Shown: in pieces, positions 35,326 through 44,006 of the stretch
How the letters are laid out: every line of letters starts with the position of its first letter
How positions within the stretch are numbered: the stretch's first letter is position 1
DNA from: an uncultured Carboxylicivirga sp.
GTDB taxonomy: Bacteria; Bacteroidota; Bacteroidia; Bacteroidales; Marinilabiliaceae
NCBI GenBank assembly: GCA_947491945.1
Contig: CANLLN010000002.1
Location: 1-64,000, forward strand
Reading direction: 5' to 3'
Length of the DNA stretch: 64,000 nt
The notes under the pieces: model-generated
Databases searched by the model: none
Seen by the model: the letters and a program-made list of their open reading frames with translations, nothing else
Told to the model about the DNA's origin: nothing
Program-made: the position numbers and the translations under genes

Positions 35326-36249
35326 TTATTTTGAAAATAATTCGGCCATATCAAGTGCTGCAACATCGGCGGCAAAAGCCTGATAGGCATCCTCAGTCAT
35401 GGGGATAATGGGACTGCGGAACTGACCACAATCAATGCCCACATAACGCATAAAAGCCTTACCTGTACCAATACCACCATACTTACCCAGTAGGCGAATC
35501 ATATCTATGGACTGCTGCTGCAAAGCACGCGCTGCCTCCATATCGCCCTGCTCATAGCTTTTAATCAATTGCGAATATAGTGGTGTTGCGTAGTTGTAGG
35601 TACTTCCGACACCTCCTTTGGCACCCAAAGCCAGAGCTGCCAGCAGGTTCTCATCACGTCCCCAAAGCATATCATATTGCCCATCGGCAAAGTGCAGACA
35701 CGACAAGAAATCCATAAAATCTTCATGGGTATATTTAACCCCGGCAAAGTTAGGCATCTTACCATGCAGCTCCTTCAATAAATCAATCATGGCCACATTA
35801 ACGCCGGTAAGCACAGGAATGTGATAAAAATAGACCGGCATATCGGGCACTGCTGCCCCCACGCGCATCACAAACTCAGCCAGCTGAGCCGCCGTAGCCG
35901 GCTTGAAGTAGAACGGTGCCATCACCGCAATGGCATCCATACCCAATTCCTTAGAGTGAAGGGCCAGATGGATGCACTCCTCATAAGAAGTACCTCCTAC
36001 CAGGTTAATCAACTTAAGCGCTTGTGCATCACCTTTGGCTGCTTCCACCCATGCCGCTGCATTCTCTTCACGCTCTTCGCGGGCCAAAGACACGCCTTCG
36101 CCAGTGCTGCCATTCAGGAAGGCACCTACCACACCATTGTTTTTCAAAAACTGATAATACGTTTTTATCTGCTCCTTATTAACACTTCCATCCTCACTCA
36201 TGGGCGTAAAAGGCGCCGCTATCAATCCTTCTATCTTATTAATCTTCAT
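35326..36249 (-). CDS. nanA: N-acetylneuraminate lyase
   Basis: The 307-residue protein is a DHDPS/NAL-family aldolase: GLIAAPFTPM near the N-terminus, the pyruvate-binding loop GSTGEG, the YHIPVLTG segment with the catalytic Tyr, and the Schiff-base Lys172 in AGVKYTHEDF. It splits N-acetylneuraminate into ManNAc and pyruvate in the cytoplasm. GVKYT and neighbouring nan genes favour NanA over dihydrodipicolinate synthase. The ATG is preferred to a GTG one codon upstream. Confidence 0.94.
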   Translation of the reverse strand: MKINKIEGLIAAPFTPMSEDGSVNKEQIKTYYQFLKNNGVVGAFLNGSTGEGVSLAREEREENAAAWVEAAKGDAQALKLINLVGGTSYEECIHLALHSKELGMDAIAVMAPFYFKPATAAQLAEFVMRVGAAVPDMPVYFYHIPVLTGVNVAMIDLLKELHGKMPNFAGVKYTHEDFMDFLSCLHFADGQYDMLWGRDENLLAALALGAKGGVGSTYNYATPLYSQLIKSYEQGDMEAARALQQQSIDMIRLLGKYGGIGTGKAFMRYVGIDCGQFRSPIIPMTEDAYQAFAADVAALDMAELFSK

Positions 36250-36298
36250 CACTTAAGTATTTATTAATGTTTGTTTATTTGTTGGTTCTTTTAAAATC

Positions 36299-36979
36299 TT
36301 ACCGGGTCAGAGGCTTAACAATACTACCCCATAACTTATAGCCGGCGCCTGTCAGATGAAGCCCATCATTGGTATAGGCCGGGTTCATAAAATTGTCGTC
36401 CGCATTTTTAAAGCGGCTAAATAAATCCACATAGCTATATTCATGGCGCTTGCATACGGTTTTAAGCTGCTTATTAATCCACAGTATATCATCCGTTTTG
36501 GAGCAATGTCCGCTAAATTTCTTAAAGTCCGGATTAACCGGCAATATACTCTGAATAAACACCTTTGTCTTGGGTGAGTCAGTCCTTATCTGTCGGGCAA
36601 TTTTTGTGATATTAGCCACAATCGTGTCGTTGCTGATACCCCGCGCCAAATCATTAACTCCAATTAGGATAAACACTTTGGCCGGTTTTGATTCTGTAAT
36701 TTCATCCAGTCGATATAGCACTCCTTCGGTGATATCGCCACTGATGCCCCGATTTTTAATCTTCTTATTCTGTAAAAGCTCGCTCCACTCACTGCCATCG
36801 GTAATGCTATTGCCTAGGAAGATAATTTCTCCGCGCGTATTAGGCAATTGCTCAAACAGTGTTTTACGCTGATGATAATAGGTGCTAAAACGTGCATCTT
36901 GCGCCAGCGTTGAGAAGGCCAAGAATTGAAAAAGAACACATACAACTAAGCTCCAACGCTGTGTATTACTCATGGTCAT
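36299..36979 (-). CDS. Secreted SGNH/GDSL-family hydrolase
   Basis: The 226-residue protein has a signal peptide ending STLAQ and all four SGNH blocks: FLGNSITDGSEW (Ser), NRGISGD (Gly), IGVNDLARG (Asn) and the Asp-His pair in NDGLHLTGAGY. Relatives are small acyl- or acetyl-esterases of the PAF-acetylhydrolase-like group. Its start overlaps the end of the sialate O-acetylesterase gene by 14 bases, so translation is probably coupled and its target is likely another O-acetyl group on the same glycan. The exact ester is not evident. Confidence 0.88.
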   Translation of the reverse strand: MTMSNTQRWSLVVCVLFQFLAFSTLAQDARFSTYYHQRKTLFEQLPNTRGEIIFLGNSITDGSEWSELLQNKKIKNRGISGDITEGVLYRLDEITESKPAKVFILIGVNDLARGISNDTIVANITKIARQIRTDSPKTKVFIQSILPVNPDFKKFSGHCSKTDDILWINKQLKTVCKRHEYSYVDLFSRFKNADDNFMNPAYTNDGLHLTGAGYKLWGSIVKPLTR

Positions 36980-39110
36980 TGTCTGATTTATTACTAATGT
37001 TATATGGGTATTTAATACAGAAAGTAGAGAGTGGAATACCGCCCTCGTTCACAATATTACCCTCAGTATAGGGATGCCAGCCATAGCGTACTGCCTTCAC
37101 CGGATATCCGGTTTCGATTAGGATGGTATTGCCTTTGAGCTGTGCCTTGGCCTTGCGAAACAATGCATCAGCACCGGCCACCTCCAGCTCGCGGATGACT
37201 CCTCCATCTGATGTGCTGAGCTTATGGCTGTGACTCACCTTTATTTTTAGTTGATCGTCCTGCTGCTCAACAGACGCAATTGCAATGCTTCCCCGCGCAG
37301 TCTCACGCTGGCCATAGGCTTCGTAGAGTGCCAGCTGCACCAAACGATCAGCAATCACCTTCTTATTTTTCGGATGCACATCCTTGCGCTCGCCCACATC
37401 GCTGCTCACTACCATCTCTACCCCCTCCAAAGAGGCCGCCATGCGTCGTTGGCTATCGCGAAAATACTGCCATCCGGGTCGTTCAATGGACGAAAGCTGC
37501 ACCATATAAAAAGGCAGATCTGCTTGCTGCCACAGCTTGCGCCAGCTGTTCACTAGCGCAGGAAAAAGCTGTTCATGTAACTCAACATTATGCGAATTGG
37601 ACTCACCCTGATACCACAGAACACCCTTGAGCGGGAAGCCTGCAATTTCATCCACCGCCGCCTCGTAAATATAGGCCGGATGATAAGGATGACGCTGCAT
37701 AGCTTGTGTTGCACCTTGCGTATTTTCTCCGGCGCGTTGTCGCACCCATCCCATAATATGATCGTTCTTGGGCCAGTTGTACAGCATATTGAGCAGCACC
37801 GGATCAAACTCCAATGTTTTACGGTCTATAAAAGCCTCAGTAGGGGCACCCCCCACCGCTACTTGAATAAGTCCCACCGGCACATCCAGGGCTGCCTCTA
37901 TGCCCTGACCAAAATACCAGCCGATGGCCGAGAAAGCTCCAACGGTCTCCTTATCGGCTTCCTGCCACCGAGCATCCAAATATTCCAGCTTATTCACACG
38001 TGCCAGGGTGGTATCATCCCAAGCCTTACTATCGGTTGGTGCCAGTACCTTATAATGAAGCAAGCGAATATTACGGGGTAATTTCCCCGTCAAGGCCTTG
38101 CTGCCGTTTAACGACTGCTGCACCTGAAAATCCATGTTCGACTGACCGGCACATAACCACACTTCACCAATCATCACCTCACGGCAACGCAACTCCTCAT
38201 CGCCACTTTTGACCTTAAGCGTGTAGGGGCCACCATGATGCATGGCCGGCAGGGTCAATTGCCAGCGACCGTGCTGATCCACCACCGTATTGGCCTGCTG
38301 ACCATTAAGCCTTGCACTTACGATGGCACCGGGTGTACCTTTCCCCCACAAAGGAATGGCTTGATGACGCTGTAACACCATCTTATGGGCAAAAACGGAC
38401 GCCAGCTGCAAACCACCAAAGTCATTACTTAGGTATTGCGCGGCGCACTGCGCCATGATGGCGGCGCCTTCAACCACAGGATGCAATGCATCCGGAAACA
38501 GATCAGGGCGCTGATACAGTGGACTGTGCCAATCGATGAGTGTGGCATTGCAGTTGGCAGCTACTTGCTTGATGCTCTCCTGTATCTGCCAAAACCAATC
38601 ACGTGTGCCCGACTCAAAACGCCAGTGCGTATGAAAAATCGGGGTCATATTGCCAATATACACCTTGGGTACTTCACCCGTGCGGCTCTTAAAACTATTG
38701 ATCAGTGCCATGTAATCCTCAATAAACTCATCGCGATGAAGGGGCCAGTTGCGCGGGTCGGTATCATTTAGTCCCAGTGAGACGATGAGAATATCGGGCT
38801 TGAAATTCAATGCTGCCTCATACTCAGCTTGCTCCACATAGGGACGATGGCCTTTGGTCAATAATGTTGCACCGCTCTTGCCAAAATTGCCCACCTCGTA
38901 TTCCTCACCCAGTAACTTTTGCAGACGAGCCGGGTAACTATTGTGCTCACGATCATCAATACCGGCACCAAAAGTTACGCTATTGCCTACGCAGGCCACT
39001 CGTGTCTTTTGCGCCTTTAACGGCAGTGTGACACACATAAAAGTAAGCACGAGCAGTGCTTTCATTAGGCTAATAATCTTAGCCTCTTGTATTTTGCTTA
39101 CCTTGATCAT
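36966..39110 (-). CDS. estA: Two-domain sialate O-acetylesterase (EstA-like)
   Basis: The 714-residue secreted protein combines an N-terminal SGNH domain (CVGNSVTFG with Ser44, SLGLNDTDP, FPDALHPV) with a SASA-type sialate acetylesterase domain (LCAGQSNMDF, GVLWYQGESN, DVHPKNKK). The domain order matches the EstA esterases next to sialidases in Bacteroides. It would strip 9-O- (and related) acetyl groups that block sialidase or lyase. The start ATG overlaps the preceding GH20 stop as ATGA; an internal ATG at 39065 gives a more compact signal peptide (MKALLVLTFMCVTLPLKAQ) and is a real alternative. Confidence 0.9.
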   Translation of the reverse strand: MIKVSKIQEAKIISLMKALLVLTFMCVTLPLKAQKTRVACVGNSVTFGAGIDDREHNSYPARLQKLLGEEYEVGNFGKSGATLLTKGHRPYVEQAEYEAALNFKPDILIVSLGLNDTDPRNWPLHRDEFIEDYMALINSFKSRTGEVPKVYIGNMTPIFHTHWRFESGTRDWFWQIQESIKQVAANCNATLIDWHSPLYQRPDLFPDALHPVVEGAAIMAQCAAQYLSNDFGGLQLASVFAHKMVLQRHQAIPLWGKGTPGAIVSARLNGQQANTVVDQHGRWQLTLPAMHHGGPYTLKVKSGDEELRCREVMIGEVWLCAGQSNMDFQVQQSLNGSKALTGKLPRNIRLLHYKVLAPTDSKAWDDTTLARVNKLEYLDARWQEADKETVGAFSAIGWYFGQGIEAALDVPVGLIQVAVGGAPTEAFIDRKTLEFDPVLLNMLYNWPKNDHIMGWVRQRAGENTQGATQAMQRHPYHPAYIYEAAVDEIAGFPLKGVLWYQGESNSHNVELHEQLFPALVNSWRKLWQQADLPFYMVQLSSIERPGWQYFRDSQRRMAASLEGVEMVVSSDVGERKDVHPKNKKVIADRLVQLALYEAYGQRETARGSIAIASVEQQDDQLKIKVSHSHKLSTSDGGVIRELEVAGADALFRKAKAQLKGNTILIETGYPVKAVRYGWHPYTEGNIVNEGGIPLSTFCIKYPYNISNKSDNDHE

Positions 39111-41122
39111 TTTCGTTTTTTATCCGGCGAATAAATAATATCGTCCAAGGCCTTGCTGCCGTCAGGTGCAACCAATACGGCGTTAAACATCCATTTCACC
39201 AGGCGTACCTCATCAGAGCTAAACTGTGCCACCGGCATCTTCAACAGCAGTTTATTCCAACCTTTCTTTAGCTGCACGGGAATGGGCGGACGTCCCTCCC
39301 AGTTTTCATTTTGTAGGGAAATCTCATTGGATTTCTTCCCGTGTGTATTCTCCCATACCGGCGGTGCAATTCCCACATCATTTAGCCAGATACGACTCTC
39401 TTTATAATCCCATTTGCCTTGGGGCGGTGGCAGATCCTTCTCCGAGCGTCCGTAGTTCTGAAAACGCACATAGATACCGGCCTCCCTCGCTACGGGCGAA
39501 TACACCCAGGTGTAGGCATAGGCCGTATGATTGGGCTGCGGGTCGGTGTAGAAGCCGGGAATCAGCGTACCCCACACATGGCGCAGATAGATACCGGCAC
39601 CAATGGCAGGACGAGTAGCATATTCCTTGCCTTCATATTGATAGGTGGGCTGCAATGCCTCTTCGGGCGGAAAACGCCTGAGCAAATCACCCTTATTGGG
39701 AAAAGCATCGGTAATGCGCCAATTCACATTACTTTGCTTCACGTAGGCAAATGGCTCATCAGCAAATACTTTTTCTTTATAATAGAGCAGGCGATCCTCA
39801 AAATCTGCAAAGTTAGCCTGTGCAACAGGATCATCAGGGTCAATCAGTGAGCCTTGCTCATCAAAATATTTTTCACGCCTGCCCTGCCAGCAGGTCTCGG
39901 CCAGGGTTAGCATAGTTGGATACAGGCCATTCTCACTGACAATCTGTGCTGTACTTTCAACATAACGGTCGTTCCATGCGGCAATGATGGCACCCGCCAC
40001 ATCGTCATTACCTTGGCTCACCCCCGCCACATTGCTGTTATATAAGGCCACAAGGTCGGCAAAAGTATCAAAATGATTAATATAGTGCAGGCGCGAATCG
40101 ATGGCCGGAATACCGGGATGTAGCCTACCGCGGTAACTCCACATCTGAATCATGTCTATCTCGCCCTTCTTATAGTTCCAGCCCGGATTCCAGCTGATTA
40201 CCTTTTTTCCTTTACTGCGAACATAGGTCACCATTTCAGGCACAAAGTCCGGATTGGTAAATTCCACCTCATCGGTACCAATATGCAGGTAAGGTACTTC
40301 GGCAAAGACGGTACATACCTCATCCATGAGCTGTTTGAGGAGGTCCATGCCCTGGGGCGACTGCATATCATGTCCGAGGGCACGGGTAAAGGCAGCACTG
40401 TGGCCGGGCATATCAATTTCGGGAATGAGTAGGACGTGCCTTTGACGACAATAGTCTATCAGCTCACGGGCTTCCTCAAGCGTATAATATTTACCCGGAA
40501 GGCGTTCAAAATTATCGTATCCGGTTAGTTGGGGAAAAACGCGACTCTCAAGTCGCCACGCAATATCTTCGGTTAGGTGCCAGTGAAATACGTTAATCTT
40601 AAAACGAGCCAACAGGTCAATCTGTTTCTTTAACTCATCAAGGGGAATAAAACCCCGTCCCACATCATGCATAAAGCCTCGAATGCGAAAGGCCGGCCAG
40701 TCAACAATGCTGCAATAGGGCAGTGCATGGTTCTTATCCGTATCCGAGCTAAGCTGACGCAAGGTTTGCAGCGCTCTGTAAACGCCGGTTAATGTGAGGG
40801 CATCAATAGCTATACCCTCGTTATCAACCTTCAAGCGATAGGCTTCGTCCTCATTGAGCGTCACCTTATCCAAGGCCTCAACTATGCGCACATTCAACTT
40901 AGCAGCATCGGCATCGTCAAGAATAAAGCCCATCTGAATGAGGTCATTACTCAATCCCTCTTTCAGACTTTCCGGGCACTCAAGCGCCAAAGCATTAAAT
41001 TGAAGTGTGCCCCTTTGCCACTCTACTACTTGCGGTTTGGGCAACAAGGGTGGCGTATGGTTATGTGCCCGACCTGCCAACGTAGTTAACAGGCCAAGCA
41101 ATAGTGGTAACAGATACCTCAT
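39107..41122 (-). CDS. GH20-family hexosaminidase, sialidase-linked subtype
   Basis: The ATG giving MRYLLPLLLGLL is used; a GTG two codons upstream is also in frame. The 671-residue secreted protein has a GH20 N-terminal domain (about 25-140), a barrel with HWHLTEDIAWRLE, EIDMPGHSAAF and the catalytic Asp284-Glu285 in IGTDEVEF, and a C-terminal beta domain (about 500-660). The motif TDEVEF instead of GGDE separates it from the other two GH20 proteins here. It sits between sialidase and sialate esterase genes, an order like that of Bacteroides sialidase loci. Substrate is inferred to be a beta-linked HexNAc on desialylated glycans. Confidence 0.9.
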   Translation of the reverse strand: MRYLLPLLLGLLTTLAGRAHNHTPPLLPKPQVVEWQRGTLQFNALALECPESLKEGLSNDLIQMGFILDDADAAKLNVRIVEALDKVTLNEDEAYRLKVDNEGIAIDALTLTGVYRALQTLRQLSSDTDKNHALPYCSIVDWPAFRIRGFMHDVGRGFIPLDELKKQIDLLARFKINVFHWHLTEDIAWRLESRVFPQLTGYDNFERLPGKYYTLEEARELIDYCRQRHVLLIPEIDMPGHSAAFTRALGHDMQSPQGMDLLKQLMDEVCTVFAEVPYLHIGTDEVEFTNPDFVPEMVTYVRSKGKKVISWNPGWNYKKGEIDMIQMWSYRGRLHPGIPAIDSRLHYINHFDTFADLVALYNSNVAGVSQGNDDVAGAIIAAWNDRYVESTAQIVSENGLYPTMLTLAETCWQGRREKYFDEQGSLIDPDDPVAQANFADFEDRLLYYKEKVFADEPFAYVKQSNVNWRITDAFPNKGDLLRRFPPEEALQPTYQYEGKEYATRPAIGAGIYLRHVWGTLIPGFYTDPQPNHTAYAYTWVYSPVAREAGIYVRFQNYGRSEKDLPPPQGKWDYKESRIWLNDVGIAPPVWENTHGKKSNEISLQNENWEGRPPIPVQLKKGWNKLLLKMPVAQFSSDEVRLVKWMFNAVLVAPDGSKALDDIIYSPDKKRK

Positions 41123-41128
41123 AACCAC

Positions 41129-42253
41129 TTATTTTGTTTCTTTACGATAACTATCGGCACCATCGGTTAACCACGATAGTGAGAAGCTGACAAAAGGATT
41201 GGCTTTATGTCCATCCTTCTCGAAGAAGACAGCGATATCGCCATTTTCCAAAATGCTTAAAGATGAATAGGCCGAACTCCCCTCGTAAATGGTTTTGCCT
41301 TTGGTCCAAGTCTTGCCCTCATCGTAACTAACACGAACCGTTAGGTTCACACGATCTTTGGCATGATTGGCATTGGCAAATAAAAGACGGTTTTTATCAT
41401 CACCATTATTCACTGAAGTATAACGGATGATGGAAGCGTTACAAGCCGGATCCACAAGACTTGAATCGGGGTAGCTCTCCCAGGTCTGTCCCTCGTCGGC
41501 TGAAACATGCACATAACGGTGACCCAGGCGCTGCACACGACTGTTAATCATCCAATTACCATTGGCAAGCTGCACAATCTTAGATTCATCGAAAGGCTTA
41601 ATGGCATTGTCGATCACAAACCAACTCTTACCATGGTCTTTAGAACCAAATACGTGCCCACCCTTCTGCAGGTTTACAATGGTGTGCAGCAAAGTACCGT
41701 CTTCTGCCTGTATGCCACGTCCTGAAGTGATAAATTTAAAGTCCTTCTCCCATCCGGGCAAAGCAATCTGCGAAGTGATATCCTCGGGCTGACTCCAGGT
41801 TTGTCCGTTATCGCTACTCTTCACCACATGGAAGTAATACACATCTTTCTCCTTATCCAAGTCCATAAAATTGTAAAAAAGAAAAATATCACCTGTCACC
41901 TCATCCACAATCATGGAGGGGTCAGATGCTGATTGCCCCAATGGAAAGTCCACCACGGTTTCAATTTCGGACCAGGTAGCACCGTTATCGCTGCTGCGAC
42001 GAACGATGATGTTAATGTCATTGCTCCATTTCAGGTCACCGCATGAGGGCACCCTTTCATCGATGGCTGCAATAAGGTCGCCGTTGGGAGCTGTTACAAG
42101 CGCGGGAATGCGGTAACAGGCCACACTCTCGTTCATCGTAGTATTAAACAGGTCGATGTTTTGAATAATGCTGTCGTCTTTCGTTTCCTTTGCCTTTTGA
42201 GCGCAAGCCTGCAAAGCCACAATGACTAAGGCCGTAAGAAGTAGTTTGTGCAT
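41129..42253 (-). CDS. nanH: GH33 exo-alpha-sialidase (lipoprotein)
   Basis: The 374-residue protein has a lipoprotein signal (VALQACAQ, Cys17), the FRIP-equivalent CYRIPALVTA with Arg48, the Asp-bearing DERVPSCGD loop, and five Asp-box repeats (SSDNGATW, SSDNGQTW, SKDHGKSW, SADEGQTW, SYDEGKTW) marking the six-bladed propeller. It removes terminal alpha-linked sialic acid from glycoconjugates at the cell surface or in the periplasm. It is the first catabolic gene after susC/susD, behind a hairpin and a candidate promoter. Confidence 0.95.
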   Translation of the reverse strand: MHKLLLTALVIVALQACAQKAKETKDDSIIQNIDLFNTTMNESVACYRIPALVTAPNGDLIAAIDERVPSCGDLKWSNDINIIVRRSSDNGATWSEIETVVDFPLGQSASDPSMIVDEVTGDIFLFYNFMDLDKEKDVYYFHVVKSSDNGQTWSQPEDITSQIALPGWEKDFKFITSGRGIQAEDGTLLHTIVNLQKGGHVFGSKDHGKSWFVIDNAIKPFDESKIVQLANGNWMINSRVQRLGHRYVHVSADEGQTWESYPDSSLVDPACNASIIRYTSVNNGDDKNRLLFANANHAKDRVNLTVRVSYDEGKTWTKGKTIYEGSSAYSSLSILENGDIAVFFEKDGHKANPFVSFSLSWLTDGADSYRKETK

Positions 42254-42385
42254 GATAATGATTTTTGAGATATAATTATTACTTAAATTGATTCAACACG
42301 ATTCTTTTCGATATGGGCTGGTGCTGATAGTAGGCATAATGCCAAGGCTAGACGACCAAATAGTCTGCTGTTTATTGACCGCGCT

Positions 42386-42393
42386 CAAAGATA
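42386..42393 (-). promoter_or_regulatory. Candidate internal -7 promoter box upstream of nanH
   Basis: The minus strand reads TATCTTTG, a consensus match, 133 bases upstream of nanH and just beyond the hairpin at 42434-42481. It could give the catabolic genes transcription independent of susC/susD. Confidence 0.35.
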
Positions 42394-42433
42394 ATAATAA
42401 GAATAAGAAACATCCACCAGCTTTAAACTTAAA

Positions 42434-42481
42434 AACTGCCCCCCTTTCCGCTCATAACCAAAAAGCGTTTGGGAGGCAGTT
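42434..42481 (-). terminator. Hairpin between susD and nanH
   Basis: Eleven-base arms AACTGCCCCCC and GGGAGGCAGTT (one mismatch) begin 20 bases after the susD stop, with an inner CGCT/AGCG pairing. It may partly end the susC/susD message, giving more transporter than enzyme transcript. Confidence 0.55.
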
Positions 42482-42500
42482 GAAATGCTAATTTATGTTA

Positions 42501-43997
42501 TTAATTATAACCTTCGGTTTGTTCTAACTGATCATCATTGGCCAACATATCTGCCGAAATAGAATAATAGATTTTATAAGCCTCGGAAGCATCCAGGGCA
42601 TCAATTTCATCAAAAACAATTCCATCACCGGCACGAACCAAATCCCACCATCTTTTTCCTTCGCCCACAAATTCCTTATAGCGTTCGTTCAAAATTTCAA
42701 GTCGATTTTGACTCTCACTACCATTTACAAATTCATGACCTGCAAAATTTTCACCATAGGCGCGTTCCCTTACCCTGTTGATTTCTGCACTTGGGTCTTC
42801 ACCCAGGTTATTTTTAGCCTCGGCCAACATCAATAACACATCGGCGTAACGGTAAAGTGGTACGTTATTATAATTCTTACGTGAACCATCATTTCCAATA
42901 CTTCCCAGAAACTTATTAAACAAGGCTCCACTATAAGTGAGTTCGCCGGGAACAAAAGGAACATGCACTTCACCATCGGTATATAAACGGGTAAAGTAAC
43001 CACTCCGCTGGTCTTCTGCATCATCAAGTAACAAATTGGTTTTATCGGATGGTCCATAACGGCTGGCACCGTTAACTACGATATCCGCCACCGATTCGCC
43101 ATTCTCATCGAATAATGATGCAAAGTCGACTGCACGGCCGGTAAAAACAGAGTAGAAATTAGAGGCCTGGTCTTCCTGATAATCAAAGGCAAAAATAAAC
43201 TCATTATTAAACTCATTTTCTTCACCCCATAACTCAGAATAACTAACCAAATCATGACCGGTAATTTGCTCCAGAGCTGCCTTTGCTGTAGTAAAATCGG
43301 CATTTCCGCCACCAAGGACTTTACCCGACCACAGGTAAACATCTCCTTTTAAGGCCAATGTAGCAGCTTTAGACCAATAGATATTTTTATTGTTCCACTT
43401 ACTGTTATCATTACCAAAATACTCCAGCGACATCTCGATATCCTCCTTAACCTGAGCCATTACATCACTCTTAGGAGAACGCGGCTTCTTTAGTTTTGTC
43501 AAATCAATTTCAAGTACTGGTTCCAAATTGATTGGCACATCACCCCAGGCTTTAAGCATGGTATAATAAATCTGTGCACGCAGTCCATATATCTGCCCCA
43601 GCATGTGATTTTGATCGTCCTCGTTTTCAAATTCCACATCCGGCGCATTCTTAAGGAAATCGTTAATATAGTGCAAGTTGCTATAGAAACCTGCCCAACC
43701 ACTAAAAAACACAATGGTTGAACTCATGTTGTTTTCAATCAGGTTCTGATTGGAAGGTGATTCAATGGTATTACCACCCCAAACATCGGAACGAACCTCC
43801 CCCATCGACCAAAGGGTGGAGGCTTTTCCACGGTACCTGTCATAGATACCGATATGCGCTGCACGAGCAGCCTCTTCGGTATCCCAGAATCCGTTATAGG
43901 TCAACTCACTATCGGGTTGCAAATCAATTTCACAAGCACCGAAAGTCATTGTAACCAATAATAATAATATGTATTTAATATTTTTCATTTTCATCAC
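42501..43997 (-). CDS. SusD/RagB family lipoprotein of the sialic acid locus
   Basis: The 498-residue protein has a lipoprotein signal (TMTFGACEIDLQPD) and SusD features: RAAHIGIYDRYRG, QIYGLRAQIYYTMLKAWGDVPI, the LLMLAEAKNNLGE TPR-like helix and NERYKEFVGEGKRWWDLVRAGD near the C-terminus. It is the surface glycan-binding partner of the SusC encoded 9 bases upstream and probably binds sialylated glycans or free sialic acid. Confidence 0.95.
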   Translation of the reverse strand: MMKMKNIKYILLLLVTMTFGACEIDLQPDSELTYNGFWDTEEAARAAHIGIYDRYRGKASTLWSMGEVRSDVWGGNTIESPSNQNLIENNMSSTIVFFSGWAGFYSNLHYINDFLKNAPDVEFENEDDQNHMLGQIYGLRAQIYYTMLKAWGDVPINLEPVLEIDLTKLKKPRSPKSDVMAQVKEDIEMSLEYFGNDNSKWNNKNIYWSKAATLALKGDVYLWSGKVLGGGNADFTTAKAALEQITGHDLVSYSELWGEENEFNNEFIFAFDYQEDQASNFYSVFTGRAVDFASLFDENGESVADIVVNGASRYGPSDKTNLLLDDAEDQRSGYFTRLYTDGEVHVPFVPGELTYSGALFNKFLGSIGNDGSRKNYNNVPLYRYADVLLMLAEAKNNLGEDPSAEINRVRERAYGENFAGHEFVNGSESQNRLEILNERYKEFVGEGKRWWDLVRAGDGIVFDEIDALDASEAYKIYYSISADMLANDDQLEQTEGYN

Positions 43998-44006
43998 ATT
44001 AAAGGA

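Noticed and set aside
35325-35390. Longer start of the mutarotase-symporter gene
   Set aside because: It would overlap the nanA coding end and put 22 residues ahead of a good signal peptide.
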